Numbered from the stretch's first letter, positions 1 through 6,499 are shown. The stretch: 6,499 bases of DNA from Thermoplasmatales archaeon (GCA_012522645.1 JAAYKC010000038.1:1-6499), one strand, 5' to 3'. The notes: generated from the letters alone by a model not told the origin. A program made the numbers and translations.

Positions 1-2699
1 ACATCTATTCAGTCGAGGTCTTCGCATCTGACGGGACATCCCTGAAGACGTCGACCGTAACGGTTCATCCCGGCATGGTCGGAACGGGATTCGTGATAGA
101 CCTGGATGACAAGAAGGTCGAGATCACCGTTAAGAACATGTACGGGGAGATTCTCAGAATCGATTCACTCGACGGTCAAAAAGTAATCATCACCAACGTG
201 GATACCGGGGAACCATATGACATATCCGCAGGTGCGGACCTGAAGATCGCTGAGGGCAGGGTTCCGGCAGGATGGTACATCGCTGCTGCCGCGAGCTCAT
301 CATTCGGTATCGGAACCGGTAGCTTATTCCAGGTCTCGTCGACCGCCTCGTCGACCACGACCACTGTTACATGCATGCCTGTTGAGGATGTTACCTCTTA
401 TGCACCTTCTGAGAATTATTTCCTGCAGGGGCCGACATTCGTATCCGTGAACGGGGTCTCCGTACCAAAGGGCGCAGATGAGGGGGCGGTCCCGGCATAC
501 TCTTTCTATAAAGCGGACGGAGACAAGGTGACATGGTACCTGACCTCCGGAACAGGGTCCGAAGAAGACGGATATAAGCTGTCTGGGGTGCTGAAGAACT
601 CCTCGGGCAAGGCTGTTTCCGGTACGATCGCAGTGATCGCCGATGACGGCCGCACACTGTATTTGTCAGTCGGTTCGGACGGCGTATACAGTGTGATGCT
701 GCCTGACGGAGAGTACACAATATACGCTTATACTACAACTCAGGCATCGATCGTTGATGAGATAAAGATCGATGGTGCCGCCGTTGAGAATGACATCTCC
801 ATGGGCAGCGCCTACAAGCTCTCCGGTACCGTTAAATGGGGCTCATTCAGCCTGCCGTATCTGAACATACTCGCCACGATCGGAGAAGACGACATCGTGA
901 TACCCTTGGCCACGGACAAATCCGGTGCATACTCCCTGATGATACCGGATTCGTGGAAGGCATCAGTCGAGATTCAATTCTCATCCGGAAGTGAATTCTG
1001 CTTCAAGGTTACGGACGAAGATAAAAATGTGACCTATCCTAAAGTCCTGGAGCAGAGTGTGAATGCAGGCAACACTTCGAACAGCGCACTCAACTTCACA
1101 GTTTATGCGTCCATTACGATAAAAAATGCCACGTCACACGAAATGAAAATAGGATCGACGACCGTGGCACCGGATGAGTATTACGAATCCACCAGCCCCA
1201 CAAGCTCCAGCATCATGACGATCGAGACCGTAGATTCCTCAGGCAGCTACTTCAAACAGACCGGCATGCCCGTTTACAACGGCATGGTGCTGAAAGAGAA
1301 CGTCAACGTGTTCACCGAGCCTTATTATGAATTAGAAATCACTTGTGACAAAGAAGACAAGGTGGAGATCAAAGCGGTCGACGACGGCAAGGTCATAAAT
1401 CTGACTACTTCTGGCGCCACTCGCAAGTATATGCTGCTCGAGTCGTGCGAATACACGGTAACCGTGACAAGCGGTGACGGCAAGAGCATGGCCGTGAAGA
1501 ATCTCCTAATGGGATCCGCCGATGAGACGTGGTCCGTGGACGAGTCCGAGATGCACCGCATCGTTACTTTCACCGGGGATGTGGGCGTATCCGCAGGCGG
1601 AACCATGGAGGTCATAACCGCAGGCGGCATCACGCTGCAGGGCACCGTGTCCGGCGGAGCATATTCGATAAAGGTCCCGGTATCCGAGGCCGATGACATA
1701 ATCTTCTCAGTGGAAGTGACTCTGAAGTCCGACGGTGCGGAATACACATACTCCGGGACAAGAACGGTACCGTCCGCGAGCATCCTGGAAGAATGGGACA
1801 GCGCTGTGGTCAACCTGCCCGTGCTGGGCGATGGAGCAGGGGTGCTTGACACAGGTGTTGAGTTGGATACAACTCTGACGATGATGGATGCAAGCGACCT
1901 CAGGTACTCCAAAGTAGAATTCACGATAGATGTTACGATGATATCTGACAGAACGGTCATCCTCTCGGGGGGAGGGTGGAGGTCTCTGACCCTCTATTCT
2001 GATCCTGAGAGGACGGTTGCTGCATCCGCGATATCGGCCTCCGGAAAATTGTATGCAACAGGGATATTCGACGGTATGCACATGGCCGCACACGATCTGG
2101 CGGTCACTGCAACGGATCTGTCCGGCGAGAGTGTTGCAACGGCAACGCTGAATGATGCTGATTCAGATTGGAAGAAGACTGACGGAGAGGTCACCATATC
2201 CAGAGGGATCGATGTGATCAGCGGACATGAGTACAGATACGCCATATCGGCGAACAATACGTACAACTATGCCAAGACCTACACGGTCAACTCAATATCA
2301 GAAATCGAAGGGTGGCAGGTGGACCTGATATCTGCCGACGGTCTTACCATCAAGAGCCTGTATTCGGACGCACAGACGTTCGACGTCAAGGGGATGTCCG
2401 AAGAGACGGTATATGTAAGATTCACATCGATGACGCTGCAGGAGGCAGACGTCGGAGAGGTGCCTGGTGTGCACATAGTCGTAGAGGATGATGCATCGTC
2501 AGAGGCCTTCAACGAGAGCTTTGAGCACGAGACAGCGGAACTGTCCCTGGACAAGACGGGTGCTGAAGGCAGGGGCGCACTGAACCAGCTGAGCGGGATA
2601 CCCACCATATTCTGGGCTCTTCTCGTCATCACGGTACTGCTCATACTTCTCACAGTATGGTTAGGCTACAAGAGGGGGGTGTTCTCACGAAGAAAGTGA
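1..2699 (+). CDS. Large C-terminally anchored cell-surface protein, 5' end outside window
   Basis: Probable extracellular protein held in the membrane by its C-terminus; the exact function is not recognised. The frame is open from base 3, before the first ATG at 75 (24 codons, beginning IYSVEVFASDG), so the true start and signal peptide lie upstream. Residues below count from the ATG at 75. Residues 60-75 (VPAGWYIAAA) look PEGA-like. Residues 88-99 are a Ser/Thr run. Residues 166-245 and about 246-340 are related beta-sandwich units, each with a YKLSG start and a G-x-YS-x-M-x-PD core, of carboxypeptidase-regulatory type. More diverged units probably lie near 416-493 and 494-575. Residues 727-805 (EGWQVDL, then a TVYVRF strand) resemble NEW3/alpha-galactosidase-associated domains. 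A hydrophobic helix at about 844-864 is followed by a basic tail ending SRRK, giving an outside-in topology. The last 43 bases overlap the next gene. No enzymatic motif is visible; an adhesin, S-layer-associated protein or scaffold are all possible. Confidence 0.85.
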   Translation, partial: IYSVEVFASDGTSLKTSTVTVHPGMVGTGFVIDLDDKKVEITVKNMYGEILRIDSLDGQKVIITNVDTGEPYDISAGADLKIAEGRVPAGWYIAAAASSSFGIGTGSLFQVSSTASSTTTTVTCMPVEDVTSYAPSENYFLQGPTFVSVNGVSVPKGADEGAVPAYSFYKADGDKVTWYLTSGTGSEEDGYKLSGVLKNSSGKAVSGTIAVIADDGRTLYLSVGSDGVYSVMLPDGEYTIYAYTTTQASIVDEIKIDGAAVENDISMGSAYKLSGTVKWGSFSLPYLNILATIGEDDIVIPLATDKSGAYSLMIPDSWKASVEIQFSSGSEFCFKVTDEDKNVTYPKVLEQSVNAGNTSNSALNFTVYASITIKNATSHEMKIGSTTVAPDEYYESTSPTSSSIMTIETVDSSGSYFKQTGMPVYNGMVLKENVNVFTEPYYELEITCDKEDKVEIKAVDDGKVINLTTSGATRKYMLLESCEYTVTVTSGDGKSMAVKNLLMGSADETWSVDESEMHRIVTFTGDVGVSAGGTMEVITAGGITLQGTVSGGAYSIKVPVSEADDIIFSVEVTLKSDGAEYTYSGTRTVPSASILEEWDSAVVNLPVLGDGAGVLDTGVELDTTLTMMDASDLRYSKVEFTIDVTMISDRTVILSGGGWRSLTLYSDPERTVAASAISASGKLYATGIFDGMHMAAHDLAVTATDLSGESVATATLNDADSDWKKTDGEVTISRGIDVISGHEYRYAISANNTYNYAKTYTVNSISEIEGWQVDLISADGLTIKSLYSDAQTFDVKGMSEETVYVRFTSMTLQEADVGEVPGVHIVVEDDASSEAFNESFEHETAELSLDKTGAEGRGALNQLSGIPTIFWALLVITVLLILLTVWLGYKRGVFSRRK
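335..356 (+). repeat. Short direct repeat CTCGTCGACC, period 12
   Basis: CTCGTCGACC occurs at 335-344 and again at 347-356. It encodes the start of a Ser/Thr-rich run (SSTASSTTTTVT), a likely linker and possible site of O-glycosylation. A 12-base slippage event would change the linker by four residues. Confidence 0.6.
570..1050 (+). repeat. Two tandem related domains in the large surface protein
   Basis: At protein level, the unit starting GYKLSGVLK (residue 166 counted from base 75) is followed 80 residues later by AYKLSGTVK (residue 246). Their cores line up as DGVYSVMLPD (202-211) and SGAYSLMIPD (283-292). DNA identity between the units is low, so the duplication is old rather than a recent tandem repeat. 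Confidence 0.55.
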
Positions 2700-3442
2700 T
2701 ACCTGCGCTGGCGATAGCGTTTATGCTGATGGCGGGCGGATTCCTGGTGCTGGCTGCCGATGACGGAACCGATGCGGCCGCTACGAATGTAGTAGGTGAC
2801 CGCACATATGTGGAGACAGGCAAGACTGTGACCTTCACCCTGTCCGGGGTGTCGGGCTACACGTATGAAGGATCGCTCATCGACAGCGGCGGTAACAAGG
2901 TCTCATCCACTTCGGTCAGCGGAACCATGAACTCCTCCTCCGTGAATAAGACGATAACGGCACCCAGCACTGCAGGGAGCTATCGCTTCCATGTGATGTT
3001 CTTTGACAGCGGCAATCTGGTCTCGGAGGTCAAGGTCCCCATCAAGGTGGTGGACCCTATAGTTCTCAAGGTGACCCTGAAGAACACAGGATCTGTATCT
3101 GTTACGGCAGACGTCTTCTTCGTCGTTGACGGCAACCGCATGGAAGGCAGTGATACCACTGTGACGATACCCGCCGGCGGGACCAAGGAGATAACATACA
3201 ACTTCGTTGTGAATAACTTCTCGGGCAACCACAGATTCTATGTTGATTCTGAGAGCACAGGGATGATAGGGCCGATAGAGGGCATCGGATCATCCTATTC
3301 GGTCTCTTTCCATGCCGAGGATTCGAGCTACAGCTGGCTCAGCTATCTGATGCTGATAATCGTCATAGTGATGATCTTGATCCTGATCTATGTCTACCGC
3401 AAACCCGTGAAGAATTACGGGAAGCCTAAGGGAAGGCGCTGA
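2657..3442 (+). CDS. Secreted CARDB-like domain protein with C-terminal membrane anchor
   Basis: A 261-residue predicted exported protein of unknown function. The N-terminus has a lysine pair (K12-K13) followed by a hydrophobic stretch (about 14-33) ending LVLAADDG, a typical Sec signal peptide with likely cleavage near A33/A34. Residues about 43-130 form an Ig-like beta-rich region. Residues 133-198 match the CARDB pattern: a VTLKNTGSVSV strand, a DG turn at 158-159, an IPAGG turn at 171-175, and an H-R-F-Y-V-D strand at the end. Residues 228-247 are a transmembrane helix, followed by a strongly basic tail (RKP to KGRR). The ATG at 2657 is chosen because the alternative GTG at 2696, which overlaps the upstream TGA as GTGA, would remove the lysines from the signal peptide. 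However, a G-rich stretch at 2672-2680 could be a ribosome site for the GTG, at a long spacing of about 15 bases. It is very probably cotranscribed with the preceding surface-protein gene and works in the same envelope layer. Confidence 0.85.
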   Translation: MVRLQEGGVLTKKVIPALAIAFMLMAGGFLVLAADDGTDAAATNVVGDRTYVETGKTVTFTLSGVSGYTYEGSLIDSGGNKVSSTSVSGTMNSSSVNKTITAPSTAGSYRFHVMFFDSGNLVSEVKVPIKVVDPIVLKVTLKNTGSVSVTADVFFVVDGNRMEGSDTTVTIPAGGTKEITYNFVVNNFSGNHRFYVDSESTGMIGPIEGIGSSYSVSFHAEDSSYSWLSYLMLIIVIVMILILIYVYRKPVKNYGKPKGRR

Positions 3443-3445
3443 TCA
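3440..3445. other. Zero-gap convergent stop codons (TGATCA)
   Basis: The plus-strand CARDB-protein gene ends with TGA at 3440-3442. The minus-strand permease gene ends with TGA read from 3445 to 3443. The two stops abut exactly and make the palindrome TGATCA. No T-rich archaeal terminator is visible within about 40 bases on either side, so each transcript should run into the opposite gene and give antisense 3' ends. Confidence 0.9.
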
Positions 3446-4309
3446 GGCCCTTCTGCGGCGTACGTTGCACGTTCCCAATGCGAAGAATGCAACAGCGCTG
3501 ATCAGCATCACTGCGATGCCCGTCCACGGTTCCATCTGGAATCCTCCGACATAGAGATCGAAGCCCATCGTGTCCCTGAACACGTTCGCTGCGACCGCAT
3601 CCCCGGAGAACATGGCATCTATCCCTCCGCCTCCGAAGAGATCCCTGAGGATCATGGCCGCATGGGATGCGGGGAGGGACCCCACCACAGCCCGGACGCT
3701 TCCCGGCAGGAAGCCCACCGGGATGTACGTTCCGGTGACGAATCCCATCATCGTCCCCACCACGGTGTTGAATCCGCCGTATGCCGCCTCCGTCTTTATG
3801 AATGAGGCCAGGAAGAACATTATGCCGCTGGCTGACAGGACAGAGGGGAAGAGCACTCCCGCGGCCAAAAGTATGTTCCCTGCCGGGATCGCCGCACCGT
3901 TGCTGAAGAGATATATCAGAGCCAGGACCATGACGGACAGGCTCATCACCAGGCTTACCAGGAATGTGCTGAGGATGTATCCTGCAGTGAATACCGCAGG
4001 CTTCGCCGGAGAGGACAGGAAGTCATTTGTGATGCTCGTGCTCCTGTCTCTGACCATGCATTGAAGGAAGACGCCCGCGGTCGTGACCGACGTGACGGCA
4101 ACGACCCCCGCCATCATCCATCCGTCTATGACGGCGGTCGCTCCGGGATTGGACCCCATCCCCGTGAGATAGTTCTCTCTGAGGAACAGGATGTAAAGGG
4201 CCAGGATGATTATCGCGCCCAGGAACGAGAAGAATACGGCACTCTTGTCCCTGTAGAACAGCAGGATATTCCTTCTGGTCAGGGACAGCACAGCGTTGAT
4301 GCCGCTCAT
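3443..4309 (-). CDS. ABC-2 type exporter permease (DrrB-like)
   Basis: Membrane subunit of an ABC-2 family exporter; the substrate is unknown (in this family drugs, lipids, polysaccharides or other small molecules). It has 288 residues, a usual length for single-domain ABC-2 permeases. Predicted helices fall at about 25-43, 59-84, 107-131, 137-170 (probably one helix plus a re-entrant part), 178-200 and 262-282. A cytoplasmic amphipathic N-terminus (LTRRNILLFYRDKSAVF) precedes helix 1, a hallmark of ABC-2 permeases that contacts the ATPase. A GTYIPVGFLPGSVR segment near 193-206 matches the conserved motif after helix 5 of the DrrB/NodJ group. The protein ends in a basic RRRRA. Its ATG overlaps the ATPase stop codon as ATGA (4309-4306), so translation is probably coupled; a G-rich tract just upstream (GGGGGGCGG) may act as a weak ribosome site. 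Confidence 0.9.
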   Translation of the reverse strand: MSGINAVLSLTRRNILLFYRDKSAVFFSFLGAIIILALYILFLRENYLTGMGSNPGATAVIDGWMMAGVVAVTSVTTAGVFLQCMVRDRSTSITNDFLSSPAKPAVFTAGYILSTFLVSLVMSLSVMVLALIYLFSNGAAIPAGNILLAAGVLFPSVLSASGIMFFLASFIKTEAAYGGFNTVVGTMMGFVTGTYIPVGFLPGSVRAVVGSLPASHAAMILRDLFGGGGIDAMFSGDAVAANVFRDTMGFDLYVGGFQMEPWTGIAVMLISAVAFFALGTCNVRRRRA

Positions 4310-5229
4310 TCTATGCCGCCCCCCGTTATGTTTATGAACGCATCATCCAGCGTCCCTGCCCGGACCTCCAGTGATACGAGATGCTCTCTGTACCTTTGTA
4401 TGAGGTCAGCGGCGTCAAGTGTTCTCCCGACGGGGATAATGAACCTCTCCCCGCGCCTGGAGAATATTACGGAATCAGCCCTGAGAACACGGTCGAAGGC
4501 CACAGGGTCCTTCGGGACCAAGGTGAGAATGTCGGAGCTGTGCTCCTCCATCAGTTGGAACGGCGTCCCCTCCGCCACTATCCTGCCGTTGTTCACAACC
4601 ACGACCGTATCCGCACCCTCCGCCTCCTCCATGTAATGGGTGGTCAGGAAGACCGTGACCCCGCTCTCCTTCAGATTCAGTATGAGGTCCCACACGTGCT
4701 TCCTGGTATTCGGGTCCAGTCCGGTGGTCGGTTCATCCAGGAATATCAGCTTCGGTTTGTTCACAAGGGCTCTGGCTATGTCCGCCTTACGCTTCTGTCC
4801 TCCGGAGAGGACCTTGTATCTTCTGTCCGCCAGGTCGGTTATGCCCATGGCCGCCATGGCGTCATCCGCCATCTCGGCGCATTCCTTTCTGCTCAGGCCG
4901 TAGAGGGACCCCCGTACCAGGAGATTCTCCCTGACGGTCAGCAGGGGATCCAGGACGCCGTTCTGGAAGACGATCCCTATGGATTCCCTTATCTTTGCGT
5001 CCTCTTCTCCGAGGATCCGGCCGTTTATCTCTGTGCGGCCTGAGTCAGGCTTCAGAAGGGTACAAAGTATGTTGATGGTGGTGCTTTTCCCGGCACCGTT
5101 CGGACCCAGGAAAGCAAAAAGCTGTCCCTTCTTGACAGAGAAATTGATATTGCTCACGGCTTCGACGTCTCCGAAAGCCTTACTGAGCCCGGAGACCTCT
5201 ATCATGGCTTCAGATCTGTCAGCGGACAC
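4306..5229 (-). CDS. ABC transporter ATP-binding protein (DrrA-like)
   Basis: Cytoplasmic ATPase that powers export through the adjoining permease. All nucleotide-binding motifs are intact in the 307-residue reading: Walker A GPNGAGKST at 42-50, Q-loop Q89, signature LSGGQ at 141-145, Walker B LIFLDEP at 161-167 with catalytic E166, D-loop GLDP at 170-173, and switch H198. The C-terminal part (about 225-307) is the extra domain typical of the DrrA/daunorubicin-resistance group and ends in TLDDAFINITG, like the LEDVFLxLTG tail of that group. The 5' end is ambiguous. The longest reading starts at GTG 5229; an ATG at 5205 would remove eight residues (MSADRSEA) and begin MIEVSGLSKAFG, which aligns better with usual ABC N-termini. 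Neither start has a convincing Shine-Dalgarno sequence, and the promoter position suggests a leaderless or very short-leader mRNA. The gene is first in a two-gene operon with the permease. Confidence 0.95.
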   Translation of the reverse strand: MSADRSEAMIEVSGLSKAFGDVEAVSNINFSVKKGQLFAFLGPNGAGKSTTINILCTLLKPDSGRTEINGRILGEEDAKIRESIGIVFQNGVLDPLLTVRENLLVRGSLYGLSRKECAEMADDAMAAMGITDLADRRYKVLSGGQKRKADIARALVNKPKLIFLDEPTTGLDPNTRKHVWDLILNLKESGVTVFLTTHYMEEAEGADTVVVVNNGRIVAEGTPFQLMEEHSSDILTLVPKDPVAFDRVLRADSVIFSRRGERFIIPVGRTLDAADLIQRYREHLVSLEVRAGTLDDAFINITGGGIE

Positions 5230-5240
5230 GTTATAGTATC

Positions 5241-5246
5241 AAAAAA
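5241..5246 (-). terminator. Possible oligo-T terminator of purD-truA
   Basis: A run of six T on the minus strand begins 27 bases after the truA TAG stop codon. Archaeal RNA polymerase commonly terminates at T-rich runs without a hairpin. The run lies between the TATA box and the predicted exporter start site, so it would end the upstream unit without affecting the new transcript. A single short T6 is weak evidence. Confidence 0.3.
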
Positions 5247-5252
5247 GTCAGG

Positions 5253-5267
5253 ATATATACCTTTTCG
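5253..5267 (-). promoter_or_regulatory. Archaeal BRE/TATA promoter of the ABC exporter operon
   Basis: Read on the minus strand, CGAAAAG (5267-5261) is a purine-rich BRE-like element directly followed by TATATAT (5259-5253). With the usual archaeal spacing of about 25 bases from the TATA centre, transcription would start near 5229-5232. That is at or beside the GTG start of the ATPase, which suggests a leaderless transcript. A second, weaker CTATAA (minus strand, about 5236-5231) could instead place the start near the ATG at 5205. The assignment is by motif only. Confidence 0.55.
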
Positions 5268-5273
5268 AAAGAA

Positions 5274-6056
5274 CTACAGGGATGAGAAGAAGAGACTTCG
5301 GAGGGAGCACCTGAAAAGTCCCTCCTCAATTGTCTCATCCAAAAGACTGCTGTCCGGAACGTAGAATTCCACGTTCTTGTATATGATGTCCACCAGAGTC
5401 AGGGCGTCAGCCCTGGCGGTCCCGAAGGATATGCTCTCCCCGTCCAGGGCCCTCTGCGCATCCTCCAAGGCAGCATTCCCCCGGCCGACTGCGCTCACTG
5501 CGCCGACTATGCGCCTTATGAGGTGCCACAGGAAGAATCTGGCCTGGAATCTTATGACCGCAGTGCCGTCCCCCCATTCCATGCTTATCGATTCGATCTC
5601 CGTCTCCGTGGACTTACCGTCCTGCTTGCTGAAGTTCCTGAAGTCATGTTTTCCCTCGAAGAGCTTCAGACAGGCTTCGGTTGCATCTTTGTCCATTCCC
5701 GCTGTTTTCAGGACATATTTGTATATCCGGTGATTAGCCCAGCGGACGTTGAAGGTCTCATCCACTTCGGCTATCGCTCTGTAGTACACTCCGTCTGATA
5801 CTGCATTCAGACCTTTGAGAAGCTCCCTGTCGTTACGGATATCTGTATTGAACACTACAACGTTACCGAGGGAATTGACACCGGAATCAGTTCTGCTGGC
5901 ACATTTGAGATTGAACCATTCGGCCGTTCTCCCGCCGCCGATCATGGAAAGGTTTGACAGTATCTCACCCTCCACGGTTCTGAAGCCCGGTTGATACTGG
6001 GAACCGCTGAAACCCTCCCCCAAATAAGCTATCTTGACTGCCACCCTTCTGGTCAT
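5274..6056 (-). CDS. truA: tRNA pseudouridine synthase A
   Basis: Cytoplasmic enzyme that converts uridines at positions 38-40 of the tRNA anticodon arm to pseudouridine, without a cofactor. It has 260 residues, a normal TruA length. The N-terminus has the AYLGEGFSGSQYQPG strand-loop (10-24). The catalytic loop is RTDSGVNS (55-62), with D57 as the expected catalytic aspartate. IYKYVL (111-116) carries the conserved active-site tyrosine region. GKHDFRNFS, near the middle, and FQARFFLWHLIRRIVG, in the second half, match the family's HDF and FLxHxIR motifs. The ATG overlaps the purD stop as ATGA (6056-6053), so it is probably translationally coupled. The stop is TAG, unlike the TGA used by every other complete gene end here. 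If the host uses pyrrolysine, readthrough could add 24 residues, but the domain already looks complete. Confidence 0.95.
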   Translation of the reverse strand: MTRRVAVKIAYLGEGFSGSQYQPGFRTVEGEILSNLSMIGGGRTAEWFNLKCASRTDSGVNSLGNVVVFNTDIRNDRELLKGLNAVSDGVYYRAIAEVDETFNVRWANHRIYKYVLKTAGMDKDATEACLKLFEGKHDFRNFSKQDGKSTETEIESISMEWGDGTAVIRFQARFFLWHLIRRIVGAVSAVGRGNAALEDAQRALDGESISFGTARADALTLVDIIYKNVEFYVPDSSLLDETIEEGLFRCSLRSLFFSSL

Positions 6057-6499
6057 AGGCTCTTCATATGGTCTATTCTGCGCTGTATGAGCTCTTCCTT
6101 GCCTATGTCATGGCGGACGAATATGTGGTCGCTCTTCACATGCGCCAGAGCTCTCTCGCATTTCTCTTCTGCCTCGGATATGCTGCCGGCTATGCCGACG
6201 ATGCCCACGGAACGGGACCTGCCTGTGACGAGTTTCCCGTTCACCACGTCCACATTGGCGTAGAACACCTTGGCCCCCTCAGAGGCTATGCCGTCCTCAT
6301 CGACAACGATCTCCTTGCCGTATACGGGATCGGTGCCGTATCCTTCCGGAACTACGTATTTGCATACGGTAGCGGATTTCCTGAACATCACCATCTCGTT
6401 CATCTTGCCTTCCGCCATGCTGCGGCATATGTCCTCGAAGCTGTCCTGCAGCAGGGGGATGACGTTCATTGCTTCCGGGTCGCCGAATCTGGCATTTAT
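6053..6499 (-). CDS. purD: Phosphoribosylamine-glycine ligase, C-terminal part
   Basis: Glycinamide ribonucleotide synthetase joins glycine to phosphoribosylamine using ATP, the second step of purine synthesis, in the cytoplasm. Only the last 148 residues lie in the window; the frame is open to the right edge and the start is outside. It opens with NARFGDPEAMNVIPLL, the conserved ATP-grasp motif whose N and nearby acidic residues bind metal and ATP. A KYVVPEGYG segment and the small C-terminal domain follow. That domain has an SRSVGIVGIAG stretch in place of the bacterial GGRVLGV, and an FVRHDIG motif near the end; both are the forms I associate with archaeal PurD. The usual protein is about 430 residues, so roughly the last third is seen. 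The TGA stop overlaps the truA ATG, so the two genes form one transcription unit. Confidence 0.93.
   Translation of the reverse strand: MNARFGDPEAMNVIPLLQDSFEDICRSMAEGKMNEMVMFRKSATVCKYVVPEGYGTDPVYGKEIVVDEDGIASEGAKVFYANVDVVNGKLVTGRSRSVGIVGIAGSISEAEEKCERALAHVKSDHIFVRHDIGKEELIQRRIDHMKSL

Noticed and set aside
1325..1960. A 211-codon open frame on the minus strand inside the large surface-protein gene
   Set aside because: It is antisense to a frame with clear domain repeats, signal-anchor logic and a matching stop. Its product is low-complexity Ser/Thr/Val-rich, as expected from the reverse complement of a coding strand rich in Asp, Gly and Ser codons.
3300..3600. Search for a shared hairpin terminator between the convergent genes
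   Set aside because: No stem-loop with a T tract, and no T-rich run, was seen on either strand around the junction.
3570..4064. A 164-codon plus-strand open frame opposite the permease gene
   Set aside because: The minus-strand reading is a well-formed ABC-2 permease joined by ATGA to its ATPase. The plus-strand product has no recognisable domain and no promoter or ribosome site.
4061..5043. Plus-strand open frames of 191 and 220 codons opposite the ATPase gene
   Set aside because: The minus strand encodes every ABC ATPase motif intact. The plus-strand products resemble no family and are long only because stop codons are rare opposite this GC-rich gene.
5263..5270. Palindrome TTTCGAAA as a possible operator or hairpin
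   Set aside because: It is only 8 bases with no loop or flanking pairing, it overlaps the BRE-like element, and no second copy is visible nearby.
1..6499. CRISPR array, tRNA, transposase, phage or toxin-antitoxin elements
   Set aside because: No regularly spaced repeats, cloverleaf, inverted terminal repeats or relevant protein motifs were found; almost every base is within a confident gene.

Overview
The window looks like a chromosomal piece of an archaeon. The C-terminal part of PurD has archaeal-type sequence (SRS/VGI and RHDIG motifs), and TruA carries the archaeal-style RTDSGVNSLG catalytic loop. The short gap upstream of the ABC operon holds a purine-rich BRE-like element followed by TATATAT. 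Arg AGA/AGG and Ile ATA codons are common. Two large secreted proteins end in a C-terminal membrane anchor plus a basic tail, an architecture common on archaeal surfaces. My best guess, from general resemblance only, is Thermoplasmata and perhaps the Methanomassiliicoccales; no marker gene in the window proves this.

Layout. The left half (1-3442, plus strand) encodes two overlapping surface proteins. The first is a very large ectodomain, cut at its 5' end by the window edge. It has repeated carboxypeptidase-regulatory/PEGA-like beta-sandwich units, a NEW3-like C-terminal domain, and one transmembrane helix with a basic tail. The second is a 261-residue protein with a signal peptide, an Ig-like domain, a CARDB-like domain and a C-terminal anchor. 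It starts inside the last 43 bases of the first gene. The right half (3443-6499, minus strand) holds two short operons, read right to left: purD (3' part only) then truA, and a two-gene ABC-2 exporter (ATPase then permease). Both pairs are joined by 4-base ATGA start/stop overlaps.

The surface-protein cluster and the exporter operon converge tail to tail with no base between their stop codons; the two stops form the palindrome TGATCA. The only intergenic space in the window is the 44 bases between truA and the ATPase gene. It appears to hold both the end of the purD-truA unit (a T6 run) and the exporter promoter, which probably gives a leaderless or nearly leaderless mRNA.

Functionally, purD-truA is housekeeping (purine synthesis, tRNA pseudouridylation) and the ABC pair is a DrrAB-like exporter of unknown substrate. 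The least described part is the pair of anchored ectodomain proteins, which probably act together at the cell surface. No CRISPR array, tRNA, rRNA, insertion sequence or integrase was seen, and no stretch longer than 44 bases lacks a gene.
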